This document shows positions 16,901-25,039 of a stretch of 64,000 bases of DNA, one piece after another. The stretch spans positions 1 through 64,000 of the forward strand of contig JAGCET010000001.1 of NCBI GenBank assembly GCA_017650505.1, read 5' to 3'. The stretch is from Alphaproteobacteria bacterium. GTDB lineage: Bacteria; Pseudomonadota; Alphaproteobacteria; Rs-D84. The position numbers and the translations under genes were made by a program. A model generated the notes under the pieces. It saw only the letters and a list, made by a program, of their open reading frames with translations. It was not told the DNA's origin and did not search any database. The first letter of the stretch is position 1, and every line of letters starts with the position of its first letter.

Positions 16901-16948
16901 TTCTTTGCGATGGAACGTCTGCGCCAGAAATTAAAGGGTAAAAAATAA
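13946..16948 (+). CDS. RND-family efflux permease with altered proton-relay residues
   Basis: 1000 residues, GTG start with AAGGGGGT upstream. Features are AcrB-like: N-terminal FFIKRPVTT, duplicated halves with about 12 membrane helices, and porter domains between helices 1-2 and 7-8. In helix 4 the AcrB motif GLLVDDAIVVVEN corresponds to GTLVSNAIILIES here, so both relay aspartates are replaced (Ser399, Asn400). In helix 10 the relay lysine position is Asn904 (GLVVNNNILVLE). It is encoded with a TolC and a short adaptor. Transport is inferred; the substrate and energy coupling are unclear. Confidence 0.85.
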   Translation: MLKFFIKRPVTTIMFVLLFVVLGLVSYPKMNVERTPALDFPMVTATFIYPGAAPAEIESQVIKKAEDAMSQVPELKKLTSQAFENGGYVMAEFNLGVNVNDKASEVKSKIDALASEFPTDLKQPVIEKLNPLQTSVVDVVLRGAELRDLQEYADNILSNKITAINGVSSVSIFGGEKRAIRVAMNPESMAAYGVTIMDVVTAMGANNLNVPGGKIEVGADSSNVRFIGEFESVDAIKNLHITTAEGQKFRLDDIATVTDAARDLDTGARFNGESVVIASVVKASDGNAIKISRALNKKLPEFNADLASRLPGATMEIISDSSIAVSNETSSTINGIILGIIFTIIVLLAFTQNWRSTIIAGVVIPASLVAGLFLVDGSGFTINAMTLLAYSSALGTLVSNAIILIESALQEMRGGKSPEDAAIDGTKKVAVSVLAGVGTNVVVFLPLAFMGGIAGKFMMQFGMTVVYLTLFSLLFSFTLTPMMIAKILRVIRVNRVAQTDKKKSPMEKWFAYQYKHSGRVILFAVLALFASSVLMQFTGNEFSPATDANEINITARAPMGATYEKSQYVAKNIEDVLFKFPEVKSTSVKMGERGLQNISVKIKLVDRAKRRATDKEIARRMLPELSKIPDAEIQIRAGEGVSSSISADIVLNIYGEDDALRNEYATAALNAINNISEVQTAVLAQQMPGDEIRFVPDPNKMDFWGIKNSYAGATLRTALYGNDTYKYKENGEEYPIILEFAKPFKGRTMFDNVFVNSQKGMVALSQIGDVKTQTATPNINRLDKNRVTEIDINIGKSTSGPVQTKIVKALDKMDWKTGYGYSFGGMAEIQTETTGEIGKAFLLATILTFMLLAAILNSWIHPFTIATSIITSFAGVFILLFLSGASTNIGAMMAFVMLVGLVVNNNILVLEPTINRINHGQNLKVALWTELNAKKNMVLMTSIAVMAGMLPQLWSADGMKSAMAAVMIGGMLASLIWTFTLTPALFFAMERLRQKLKGKK

Positions 16949-16949
16949 A

Positions 16950-17408
16950 ATGGTTCAAGAAATTAGATTTTGTAAGCCCGATGGTAAATATGGATTTTTA
17001 AGTCCTTTGGCTGCGTATCCAATACGAATGTTTGTGGATGGTAAAGATTTTGTTTTCCAAACGGTGGAACATTATTATCAAGCCATGAAATTTTATTCCA
17101 ATGATTCGCGGTTTAATGTGATTTTAAATTTAGATAATCCCGATGCGGCGCGGTTGCTAACCAAAACGCTGGAATATAAAGTAAATCGTCGCACAGATTT
17201 TGATAAGCAAAAGTTTGAAATTATGGAACGTGCGTTGCGTGCCAAATTTGTTCAACATCCCGATGTTGCAGAAAAGTTAAAGTCTACCGGGGATGCAATT
17301 TTGATAAAATCTTGTCCGAAATGTTATAAATGTGGGTTCGGTGAAGGTTCGGGCGAAAATCGTATTGGAAAAGTTCTGATGCAGATTCGGTCAGAATTGC
17401 AAAAATAA
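16950..17408 (+). CDS. NADAR (YbiA-like) family protein
   Basis: 152 residues, normal for the family. Signature segments are in order: YGFLSPLAAYPI, TVEHYYQAMKF, ALRAKFVQHPDV, and a C-terminal GENRIGKVLMQIR. Characterised YbiA/NADAR proteins are N-glycosidases acting on ADP-ribose-type substrates or riboflavin intermediates. The usual WGxG segment near the C-terminus reads KCGFGEGSG, so the tryptophan is lost and two cysteines are added. The ATG is one base after the RND stop, implying translational coupling to the efflux operon. A terminator follows. Confidence 0.8.
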   Translation: MVQEIRFCKPDGKYGFLSPLAAYPIRMFVDGKDFVFQTVEHYYQAMKFYSNDSRFNVILNLDNPDAARLLTKTLEYKVNRRTDFDKQKFEIMERALRAKFVQHPDVAEKLKSTGDAILIKSCPKCYKCGFGEGSGENRIGKVLMQIRSELQK

Positions 17409-17412
17409 ACTT

Positions 17413-17432
17413 TGGGGCGATGCCCCATTTTT
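17413..17432 (+). terminator. Rho-independent terminator of the efflux operon
   Basis: TGGGGC, loop GAT, GCCCCA, then a T-run, directly after the NADAR stop. Confidence 0.85.
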
Positions 17433-17434
17433 AT

Positions 17435-17462
17435 TTGATATATTTTTTTGTGTCGCTATAAT
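17435..17462 (+). promoter_or_regulatory. promoter of the HAD gene
   Basis: TTGATA at 17435, 16-nt spacer containing TTTTTTTGTG, TATAAT at 17457. Confidence 0.65.
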
Positions 17463-17489
17463 TGTTCCCGATTTATAAGGGGTAAAAAT

Positions 17490-18086
17490 ATGTTAAAAAA
17501 AGTCGATGTTGTTTTGTTTGATTTTGATGGGACGTTGTCTTGGCCCGATTCTAATGTTGCGTTTTGCCGGTATTGTATGAAACATAGTTTGCGTCCGTGG
17601 TTGTTTTTGCCGTTGATGGGCGCGTGTGCGGTGGCGCGTGTTTTTAATCCGTCGGGTGTATGGTGGCGGCAAAATATACGGCGATTTATTACACCAAATA
17701 TGATAAAGAAATTTTTACCGGGTTTTGTGCGCGAACATAAAAAAGATCGGTTTGGTTGGGCGGCGGAACGTGTCGCATCGGAACGTGCCGCGGGAAATAA
17801 AGTATTGTTGATTACGGCAACACCGGAATACCTAATTACGCCGTTGGTGCATGATATGAAATTTGATGCGGTTTTGTGTTCGGATGTTTTGATTGAACGT
17901 CCGTGGAAATATAAATTTTTATGTTGGGGTAAGAACAAGGTTGTTGCAATGGACGAATGGGCTCGGAAAAATAAATTTATTCCGAATGTGGTTCGTGCCT
18001 ATTCGGACAGTGTGTCCGATATGCCAATGATGGAAATTGCCAATGAACAGGTTTGGATAAATCCTAAAACAGGAATGCCAGTTTAG
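17490..18086 (+). CDS. HAD-IB family hydrolase (phosphoserine-phosphatase-like)
   Basis: 198 residues from the ATG at 17490, preceded by AAGGGGT; the longer frame start at 17448 lies over the promoter. HAD motifs are present: I DFDGTLSW with the nucleophile Asp, II ITATPEYLI (Thr), III a Lys in GKNKVVAM, IV AYSDSVSDMPMM. The insertion between motifs I and II is a small helical cap (about 80 residues, KHSLRPWLFLPLMG...), typical of HAD-IB/SerB-like lipid or serine phosphatases. The substrate cannot be read from sequence. It is a single-gene unit. Confidence 0.75.
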   Translation: MLKKVDVVLFDFDGTLSWPDSNVAFCRYCMKHSLRPWLFLPLMGACAVARVFNPSGVWWRQNIRRFITPNMIKKFLPGFVREHKKDRFGWAAERVASERAAGNKVLLITATPEYLITPLVHDMKFDAVLCSDVLIERPWKYKFLCWGKNKVVAMDEWARKNKFIPNVVRAYSDSVSDMPMMEIANEQVWINPKTGMPV

Positions 18087-18140
18087 TTGTTAGTGTTAGT
18101 GGATAGTGGTTAGTAAAAGGCGTGCGCACTAACCACTACT
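18087..18140. repeat. AGTGRTT heptamer repeat forming an inverted repeat
   Basis: Tandem units AGTGTT, AGTGGAT, AGTGGTT, then an 11-bp inverted arm: TAGTGGTTAGT (18104) against ACTAACCACTA (18128). The right arm contains the stop codon of the convergent rmuC gene. Related copies lie at 33190, 35953 and 60112. Confidence 0.85.
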
Positions 18141-19014
18141 TCTCGAAATCTAATTCTTTTATTTTTTCTGCGCGGGGGGTGATTTTACCAATAGATGTTT
18201 GCAGTTGTTCTATATCGGTTTGCGCCATATTGAAATGTTGCGAAACTTTGCTGGCACGTTCCGATAATCGCGCCAGGTCGGTCAACAACAGGTCTAGTTC
18301 AGTTTTTATTTTACCCGCAACACGTTTGATTTTTATGTCTGATAATATTGCGCGAATCGTGTTTAGTGTCGCCCACAGTGTCGATGGTGAAACAATAAAG
18401 ACTTTTTTTCGTGCCGCATATTCTATTGTGCCCGGAAATTCACGATGCAGTGTTTCAAATATCGATTCCGATGCGATAAACATCATTGCGGCATCGGCGG
18501 TTTTGCCGGGAATAATGTATTTTTCGGAAATCGCATCAATGTGTTTACGAACGTCCAGTTCGAATTGTTTGCGATAAAGTTCGGTATTTTCACCGTTCAG
18601 CATATGATTATAAGATTCCAATGGAAATTTGCTGTCAATAATCATGTCGCCCGGCGGATAGGGCAGGCGGATAATACAATCGGGCCGAACACCGGTTTCC
18701 AATACGCTTTGAAAAGCATACGTTTCTGGTGGCATAATGTCGGCGATTAAATCTTCCAATTGCCGTTCGCCAAATGTGCCACGGGCCTGTTTATTGCCCA
18801 TAAGAATGTTTTTGAAATTTGCTATATCAGAACTGATGTTTTTTAATTCGGTGGCGTTTTGTGCCAATACGCCAAGTCTTTCGGCCAACCGTTCGCGCAG
18901 ACGTGTGTTGTCTTCACGCAGTGCCGACATATCAACCGTTGCCGGTCGCATTAGCAGTGCCCCAAGCATTATAATAATTACCCCACACATCGCGATTAAA
19001 ATATAAGTTGTCAT
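18136..19014 (-). CDS. rmuC: RmuC-domain DNA recombination protein
   Basis: 292 residues from the ATG at 19014 (AAAGGAATTC upstream); an in-frame ATG at 19041 has no site. There is one N-terminal membrane segment (TTYILIAMCGVIIIMLG), a short coiled segment, then the RmuC domain with GTFGERQLEDLI, RPDCIIRLPYP, IDSKFPLESY and FVSPSTLWATL-type motifs (here IVSPSTLWATL). RmuC proteins carry a PD-(D/E)XK-like core and limit inversions between short repeats. The coiled region is short compared with E. coli RmuC (475 residues). The gene stops inside the heptamer repeat. Confidence 0.85.
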   Translation of the reverse strand: MTTYILIAMCGVIIIMLGALLMRPATVDMSALREDNTRLRERLAERLGVLAQNATELKNISSDIANFKNILMGNKQARGTFGERQLEDLIADIMPPETYAFQSVLETGVRPDCIIRLPYPPGDMIIDSKFPLESYNHMLNGENTELYRKQFELDVRKHIDAISEKYIIPGKTADAAMMFIASESIFETLHREFPGTIEYAARKKVFIVSPSTLWATLNTIRAILSDIKIKRVAGKIKTELDLLLTDLARLSERASKVSQHFNMAQTDIEQLQTSIGKITPRAEKIKELDFEK

Positions 19015-19059
19015 TTGGAATTCCTTTGTTATAATTTCCAATTATAAAAGGATTTATAT

Positions 19060-19560
19060 ATGTTGCAAATGAAACTTTGTGGCGATTTGGTGTTGCGGGA
19101 AAAATGTACACCTGTGGATACCATTACATCGGAAATTTTGGAAATTTTGGACGAAATGGTTGAAATGATGGATGAACAACATGGGGTTGGCCTTGCCGCA
19201 CCCCAGGTTGGTGTGTCAAAGCGGTTTTTGGTTATGAAAAATCCGGCCAATGATGAAGTTATCAAAATGATAAATCCGGTTATTTTGTCGCGCAGTGAAG
19301 AAATGGTTGTCAAAGAAGAGGGTTGCCTTTCGGTTTTGGGGCCTGATGATTTACCGGTTTATGCCGATGTTGTGCGGCCGGCAAAGGTCACGGTTCAATG
19401 GACGGGTATTGATGGAAAACAAAATGTTGCAGATATGTCGGGTTTGCGTGCGCGAATCGTCCAACACGAAACGGATCATTTGGATGGTATTTTGTTTATA
19501 GATTATTTGTCATCTGCAAAACGTGAAATGATTATGAATAAGGTAAGACGGCGTAAATGA
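19060..19560 (+). CDS. def: peptide deformylase
   Basis: 166 residues. All three Def motifs are present: I GVGLAAPQVG, II EGCLSV (metal-binding Cys), III QHETDHLDG (HExxH metal ligands and catalytic Glu). It removes the N-formyl group from nascent proteins. It is the first gene of a classical def-fmt pair with a 4-bp overlap (ATGA), followed by truA. Confidence 0.95.
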   Translation: MLQMKLCGDLVLREKCTPVDTITSEILEILDEMVEMMDEQHGVGLAAPQVGVSKRFLVMKNPANDEVIKMINPVILSRSEEMVVKEEGCLSVLGPDDLPVYADVVRPAKVTVQWTGIDGKQNVADMSGLRARIVQHETDHLDGILFIDYLSSAKREMIMNKVRRRK

Positions 19561-20360
19561 AAATTGTCTTGATGGGAACTCCGGATTTTGTCGTACCGAT
19601 ATTTGATGCGATTGCCGCGCGGCACGATGTTATCGCGGTCTTTACGCGGGCGCCAAAGCCGGTCGGGCGTAAACATATTATAACTAAATCGCCGGTGCAT
19701 GTTTGGGCGGAATCGCGTGGTATACCCGTTTATCATAAACCCGGTGAATATAATTTTCACCCCGATATGGTTATTGTTGCGGCATATGGTGCAATTTTGC
19801 GTGATAATGTTCTGAATTCGGCACTGTGTATAAATCTGCACCCAAGTTTGTTGCCAAAATATCGTGGACCGTCACCAATTATTACCGCGATTAAAAATGG
19901 GGATTCGGAAAGCGGTGTGTGTCTTATGCAAATGGTGGCCGAATTGGATGCTGGTGATATTTTAATGTGTCGTAAATTCGAAATTGGCACCGATGACACG
20001 AATGAAACGGTTGAAAATCGTGTGTCAGAAATTGGACGTGATATGGTGTTGGAATATTTGGAAAATCCGGATCAATATCCGCCGCGGCCCCAGGTGGGAA
20101 AAATCGTCTATACGGCGAAAACCAATGTATACGACGAAATCATAGATTGGAAAAAGTCGCCAATTGAAATACATAATTTGGTGCGCGGTCTGGGGGCGGG
20201 GCGTACAAAAATAAACGGTACAGATGTCAAGATACTGAAAACAAAAATGAATGGCGATAAACTTGAAATTTTGACGATTCAACCGGTGGGGAAAAAGCCG
20301 ATGGATTGGAAAAGTTTTGTAAATGGCCTGCACGGTGCAGAAATAAGATATGGTGAGTAA
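19557..20360 (+). CDS. fmt: methionyl-tRNA formyltransferase, shortened C-terminal domain
   Basis: 267 residues against about 310-315 for typical Fmt. The formyltransferase domain is intact: GTPDFVVP at the N-terminus, NLHPSLLPKYRG (Asn and His of the catalytic set) and AELDAGDIL (catalytic Asp). The C-terminal domain begins normally at IDWKKSPIEIHNLVRGLG and ends with the conserved IQPVGKKPM. The middle of its beta-barrel, around 30 residues in E. coli, is absent. It formylates initiator Met-tRNA and is coupled to def upstream and truA downstream. Confidence 0.93.
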   Translation: MKIVLMGTPDFVVPIFDAIAARHDVIAVFTRAPKPVGRKHIITKSPVHVWAESRGIPVYHKPGEYNFHPDMVIVAAYGAILRDNVLNSALCINLHPSLLPKYRGPSPIITAIKNGDSESGVCLMQMVAELDAGDILMCRKFEIGTDDTNETVENRVSEIGRDMVLEYLENPDQYPPRPQVGKIVYTAKTNVYDEIIDWKKSPIEIHNLVRGLGAGRTKINGTDVKILKTKMNGDKLEILTIQPVGKKPMDWKSFVNGLHGAEIRYGE

Positions 20361-21103
20361 TGACACGGTATAAAGTTATTTTGGAATATGATGGCACAAA
20401 TTTAATTGGGTGGCAGGAAAACCGCCAGGGGCCGTCAGTGCAATCTTTGTTGTTTGATGCAATTGAAAAATTTTGTGGCGCGCGCCCGAATATTGTCGGT
20501 GCGGGCCGAACCGATGCGGGGGTACATGCGATTGCGATGTGTGCGCATTTTGATTTGGATTCAGATGCGGATGCAGATACCGTTATGCGGGCGATAAATT
20601 TTTATTTAAATGATGCGCCGGTGTCGGTTTTGAATTGTGATATTGTATCGGATGATTTTAGTGCGCGCTTTTCATGTGTTGCGCGACACTATAAATATGT
20701 TGTTTTGAATCGCCCTTCACGTCCGGTATTAGACAAGAATCGTGTGTGGTGGGTGCCACGTAAATTAAACATAAAAAAAATGCGTGATGCGGCAAAATTG
20801 TTGGTTGGCGAACATGATTTTACGTCTTTTCGTGCGTCACAATGTCAGGCAAGAAGTCCGATAAAAACCCTTGATTCTTGCTGTATAGAAAAGAAAGATG
20901 AATATATCGTGTTTGATTTTTCGGCACGTTCGTTTTTGCATCACCAAGTTCGTAATATGGTTGGAACTTTGGTTGAAATTGGCCTTGGGGTGCCACATAA
21001 CATAGATGATATCTTTGCCGCACGTAATCGCAGTGTGGCCGGTGCAACGGCGCCGGCGTGCGGGTTATACTTTATTCGGGCCGATTATGCCACCAACGAT
21101 TAA
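20360..21103 (+). CDS. truA: tRNA pseudouridine(38-40) synthase TruA
   Basis: 247 residues, normal length. Key motifs: YDGTNLIGWQ near the N-terminus, catalytic aspartate in GAGRTDAGVHA, and RSFLHHQVRNMVGTLVEIG-type segment (FLHHQVRNMVGTLV) near the C-terminus. It modifies the anticodon stem-loop of tRNAs. The ATG overlaps the fmt stop by one base. The 3' end overlaps the convergent comEC by 32 bp. Confidence 0.95.
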   Translation: MTRYKVILEYDGTNLIGWQENRQGPSVQSLLFDAIEKFCGARPNIVGAGRTDAGVHAIAMCAHFDLDSDADADTVMRAINFYLNDAPVSVLNCDIVSDDFSARFSCVARHYKYVVLNRPSRPVLDKNRVWWVPRKLNIKKMRDAAKLLVGEHDFTSFRASQCQARSPIKTLDSCCIEKKDEYIVFDFSARSFLHHQVRNMVGTLVEIGLGVPHNIDDIFAARNRSVAGATAPACGLYFIRADYATND

Positions 21104-23003
21104 ATGGGGTATATGATATGCGGCCCGATTTATAAATCACACCGCCATTACGAATGATTTTATTGTCGCAATTTTCAGAATCTATATCAAAATAAGATAC
21201 TATGTATTTCGTTTTTGAATCATTGCATACTGTATTTATATTTTTAGATAGTGATGCGAAATTGGGCAAATAAACAATTTTCCCAAAATAATATGAAATT
21301 GTGTATACACCGGATTCCTTGGGTAAGCGTTCGTTTGGTGTATCGGGTGCTTCACCATTTGATTTCTTCCATGTGTTGAATGCAAAGTAATTGCCACTGT
21401 CACGTGATTTGTTGAATTTTAATTTTTTATCTATGACCGCACCAATCAGTTTATGGTCGTGCGCAATATAGAATACTGGCCTTGGGGTAAACGCCCATAC
21501 GATAAATCCTGCGGTCGAAAATATTCCAAAAAAGACGATATTCAGGTGGCGCATTAGTAGATTTTTGTATGTATCAATGTTGCGTACCAATATCAAACAG
21601 GCAAAGGCCAATATAAACATAACAACGGTTGTATTTGGAATGTTTGTGACGGTCAGTCTGGATAGTGGTAAATTTGCAATATGTTCTGCAACTTTTAATA
21701 TGTGGTCATATATATTGTGTGCAAGTAATATTGGCGTATGTATCCCGCATAACACGGTTGCGGTTCCAATAATTACCAGTGGCATAATTATAAATGAAAA
21801 TATCGGCAAGAATATTATGTTTCCTAAAATACTGTAAATTGGGAATGTGCTAAAGTGCATAATGGTAAATGGTGTCGTGAATAATGTGGCGATGAATGCC
21901 GTTAAAACCGCTGTATACAGGTATTTTAGTGGTTTTGAATTTGGTGTGTGTGGGTTCAAATCTTGCCACAGCCATATAATTCCGAAAATTGCCGCAAATG
22001 ATAGTTGAAATCCGGCGGTCATAACATAGTGTGGATTGACAATTGCCAAAATTAAAAATGCAAAAGTTGCCATTCGTAGTGATAGTGCGTTGCGGCCGAG
22101 TATAAATGCCACTATTACCAATGTTGCCATAATGAATGCGCGTAATGTTGCGATGTTTGCGCCGGATAATAATACATATCCGCCAAGTCCGACCCATGTG
22201 CATAATAATGCGGGTATGCGTGCGGGAATGCGACGTACCATATATGGACATGAACGAAATATCATATAGAATAATATGAACAGCCATCCGGTAATCAGTG
22301 TTAAATGATAACCACTAATTGACCAAATGTGGGACATTCCAATTGCGCGCCATACTTCTGTTTGATTTCTTGGTATTGTGTTTTTATAACCCAAAACCAA
22401 TGTGTCAACCAATATTGAATTTGCAATTTTATGAATGTGTGTTCTTGGGTTGTATACATTAGAATCCGTTGTATAGCAGATTTTTATGTCGTTAAAATAT
22501 CCGGTTGCAGATATGTTGTTGAAATATAGATTTTTGGCGAAATCGAACCCGTGTGGCATATCGGCAGGTTTTGGTTTGAATAAGCCACCGTTACCGGAAA
22601 TCGTGTCGCCAATATTTATTTTAATGTCTGATTTTGTCGATATTCGGACGGTACCAAAATTGTCGGTACGAATCGTTAGCCGTTGTTTTTCGTCTTTCTG
22701 TTCCACGTCCATCACGTGGCCAAATATTTCAATTCCGTGTATGTCGTGTTTAAGTATTGGTACGTATTTTATGTGCGTGTAAATCCCGGCATAACCGAAA
22801 CCAAACATAAGAAATCCAATAAGCCCCAGAATGGGAAGTTTTTTGAAAAATGATATTGCACTAACACCGGCGATTATAGCAATTATAAGTGTCGCAATGT
22901 GCGGTTCAGAAAATTTTGTGAAATAGAACGCAATCCCCAGTGCCATAAAAATCGGCGTCCATAAAAATGCGTTTAATTTTTGTGCCTTGAACCATGATAG
23001 CAT
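21072..23003 (-). CDS. comEC: ComEC/Rec2-family competence channel protein
   Basis: 643 residues. Two N-terminal membrane helices are followed by an OB-like soluble domain (about 80-170) and the Competence domain with ISGYHLTLITGW, cut from MSHIWSISGYHLTLI, which is the family hallmark. About ten membrane helices run to residue 490. The C-terminal 140 residues are soluble but show no metallo-beta-lactamase HxHxDH motif, so the nuclease-like domain of longer ComECs is absent or degenerate. It would pass single-stranded DNA across the inner membrane. No other competence genes are in the window. Confidence 0.85.
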   Translation of the reverse strand: MLSWFKAQKLNAFLWTPIFMALGIAFYFTKFSEPHIATLIIAIIAGVSAISFFKKLPILGLIGFLMFGFGYAGIYTHIKYVPILKHDIHGIEIFGHVMDVEQKDEKQRLTIRTDNFGTVRISTKSDIKINIGDTISGNGGLFKPKPADMPHGFDFAKNLYFNNISATGYFNDIKICYTTDSNVYNPRTHIHKIANSILVDTLVLGYKNTIPRNQTEVWRAIGMSHIWSISGYHLTLITGWLFILFYMIFRSCPYMVRRIPARIPALLCTWVGLGGYVLLSGANIATLRAFIMATLVIVAFILGRNALSLRMATFAFLILAIVNPHYVMTAGFQLSFAAIFGIIWLWQDLNPHTPNSKPLKYLYTAVLTAFIATLFTTPFTIMHFSTFPIYSILGNIIFLPIFSFIIMPLVIIGTATVLCGIHTPILLAHNIYDHILKVAEHIANLPLSRLTVTNIPNTTVVMFILAFACLILVRNIDTYKNLLMRHLNIVFFGIFSTAGFIVWAFTPRPVFYIAHDHKLIGAVIDKKLKFNKSRDSGNYFAFNTWKKSNGEAPDTPNERLPKESGVYTISYYFGKIVYLPNFASLSKNINTVCNDSKTKYIVSYFDIDSENCDNKIIRNGGVIYKSGRISYTPFNRWWHNRPE

Positions 23004-23006
23004 ATT

Positions 23007-23321
23007 TTATTTGCCAAATATAAATTCATTGTTTGTTGTTAGTTTTATGATTTCGTCGATATTATCGTTTTCCGACGAATGTTGACGTCGCGTGTGTCCG
23101 CATACGATGCATTTATGGGTGATAATAAATCCATCGCCCGATGGTTCGGCGGAAACAGGTGCCATCATTCCGCCACATGTTGATGCGCGGTCGCCGGGGT
23201 TATTATCAACGTGTCGCGACCACAGGCATTTTGGACAATGATTTGTGTATCCATTACCAAAGACCACCGCGCCACAATGGGCGCAGGTGAAGTCTTGAAT
23301 GTTTTTCGTGAATCGTTTCAT
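23007..23321 (-). CDS. RNHCP-domain zinc-ribbon protein
   Basis: 104 residues. It begins FTKNIQDFTCAHCG and contains HCPKCLWSRHVD, PGDRASTCGGMM and HKCIVCGHTR. These are the arrangement of the RNHCP domain: four CxxC-type pairs, here TNHCP instead of RNHCP. The domain is found in bacteria with no settled role, and nucleic-acid binding is plausible from the zinc ribbons. It lies 3 bp upstream of comEC and 10 bp after the gapR-like gene, so the three are probably one transcript. Confidence 0.85.
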   Translation of the reverse strand: MKRFTKNIQDFTCAHCGAVVFGNGYTNHCPKCLWSRHVDNNPGDRASTCGGMMAPVSAEPSGDGFIITHKCIVCGHTRRQHSSENDNIDEIIKLTTNNEFIFGK

Positions 23322-23331
23322 TATTGTCTTA

Positions 23332-23580
23332 TCATAATCCCAATGCCGTACGGTACATGTGGGTCAATTCGTCTGTTTCGTCCAATTCGTCCGGGTCCAT
23401 TTTGCGCAGACGAATCATTTGGCGTATATATTTGGGGTCAAATCCGGCGGATTTAGCCTCGGCAAAAATTTCTTTGATATCGGCAGCAATCGCGGCAGAA
23501 TCTTCATTTAATTTTTCAATACGTTCAATAATGCTTAACAGTTGTTGGTTGTCAAGTGAACCATGGTTTGCATTTTTCAT
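23332..23580 (-). CDS. gapR: GapR family (DUF2312) DNA-binding protein
   Basis: 82 residues, typical. The pattern LLSIIERIEKLNEDSAAIAAD, then EIFAEAKSAGFDPK and IRQMIRLRKMD matches the GapR/DUF2312 family. GapR of Caulobacter is a nucleoid-associated dimer or tetramer that clamps overtwisted DNA ahead of polymerases. The family is characteristic of alphaproteobacteria and some of their phages. A strong ribosome-binding site (AAGGGGAA) precedes the ATG. Confidence 0.88.
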   Translation of the reverse strand: MKNANHGSLDNQQLLSIIERIEKLNEDSAAIAADIKEIFAEAKSAGFDPKYIRQMIRLRKMDPDELDETDELTHMYRTALGL

Positions 23581-23662
23581 ATCTGTTTTCCCCTTGTTAA
23601 AGTCCGCTTTTTATGATATACCATAAAACATAAAAATCAACAAAAACCCGAGAGAGTGTAAA

Positions 23663-25039
23663 ATGGCACGTTTTACTAAGATAACTGCATCTGTGGGCCC
23701 AAGTTCTGAATCTGAACGCGTTTTGCGGCAAATGATTCAGGCCGGAGTGAATGTTTTTCGTATAAATTTTAGTCACGATACTGGTGATGCCCAGGGAAAA
23801 AAAATAGATATTATTAGAAAAATATCGCACGAGATGAATTTACCGGTTGGCATACTGGTTGACCTTCAGGGGCCAAAACACAGAATCGGAAATTTTCAAA
23901 CCGAAGAAAAATATATCTTGAATCCTGGGCAAACTTTTGTTTTTGATTCGAACCCAGAACCCGGAAATTCGAATCGGGTAAATTTGCCGGATGCCGACGT
24001 ATTACGGTCGCTAAAGGTCGGCGAGAGAATTTTATTGAACGACGGTAAAATTGAAATGCAGGTGACAGAGGTTTTGCCTGATTCGGTTCGGGCCACGGTT
24101 TTGCGCGGGACAGAAATATGGTCGCGACGCGGATTTAACCTGCCGGATACGGAAATAGATTCAGGGGCATTGACCGAGAAAGATATGTCGGATTTAGAAT
24201 ATGCATTGACCAAAAATCCGGATTGGGTTGCGGTATCTTTTGTTCAACGTCCCGAAGATATAGCCCAGGTTCGTGATTTTATTACCGCCCGTACGGCAAG
24301 CCCGATAAAAATAATGGCAAAGATTGAACGGCGTAATGCGGTTGAACGAATTGCAGATATTGCGTCTATATCGGATGGTATTATGGTCGCACGTGGCGAT
24401 TTGGCCGTGGAATTGCCGTATGAACAAGTACCGGCAATTTCGCGTCATATTATTCGTGAATGTCGTCGGTTGAATCGGCCGGTTATAATGGCAACACAAA
24501 TGTTGGGATCGATGGTGGCCAGTGAATTTCCAACACGCGCAGAAATTAGTGATGTGGCCAGTGCTGCATATTTGCGCGTGGATTCCACTATGACATCCGA
24601 AGAAACAACGATTGGGACAAACCCGTTGAAAGTTATTGAAACAATGGACAAGATTTTGGCATTTTCTGATGCAGATGCGATGTCGCATCCGGCCGATTGG
24701 GTTCGTGCGGAAAATGCGCCAGAAAATGATTGGTCGCGTTCAATATCTTCAATGGCATTTTTGAATCAGTCGGTGGCGATAGTTGTTTTTGCGCGTGATA
24801 CAGACGCCGCAATTCAAATTTCTTGTCGTCGTCCAGATGCGCGAATCATAGCGGTTTGTGAAAGTGAAATTATTGCAAATCAATTATGTTTGTTGCGTGG
24901 TATAAAATCGGTCTATACACCGGATTTGTTCGCACAGCGCGATGTTCATACGATTGCAGAAATGTTAGATATCAGGTCGGGTAAAATCGTGATAGTTGAT
25001 GGCGATGATATCAGTTTGCGTGAATTGGATTGGTTTTGA
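23663..25039 (+). CDS. pyk: pyruvate kinase
   Basis: 458 residues, slightly shorter than usual (470-480). Motifs: TKITASVGPSS at the N-terminus, FRINFSH, DLQGPKHRIG, the catalytic-lysine region IMAKIERRNAVE, MVARGDLAVE and the effector-side MATQMLGSM plus PTRAEISDVA. It converts phosphoenolpyruvate and ADP to pyruvate and ATP. The C-terminal domain is trimmed. The last 29 bp overlap the convergent gene at 25011. Confidence 0.95.
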   Translation: MARFTKITASVGPSSESERVLRQMIQAGVNVFRINFSHDTGDAQGKKIDIIRKISHEMNLPVGILVDLQGPKHRIGNFQTEEKYILNPGQTFVFDSNPEPGNSNRVNLPDADVLRSLKVGERILLNDGKIEMQVTEVLPDSVRATVLRGTEIWSRRGFNLPDTEIDSGALTEKDMSDLEYALTKNPDWVAVSFVQRPEDIAQVRDFITARTASPIKIMAKIERRNAVERIADIASISDGIMVARGDLAVELPYEQVPAISRHIIRECRRLNRPVIMATQMLGSMVASEFPTRAEISDVASAAYLRVDSTMTSEETTIGTNPLKVIETMDKILAFSDADAMSHPADWVRAENAPENDWSRSISSMAFLNQSVAIVVFARDTDAAIQISCRRPDARIIAVCESEIIANQLCLLRGIKSVYTPDLFAQRDVHTIAEMLDIRSGKIVIVDGDDISLRELDWF

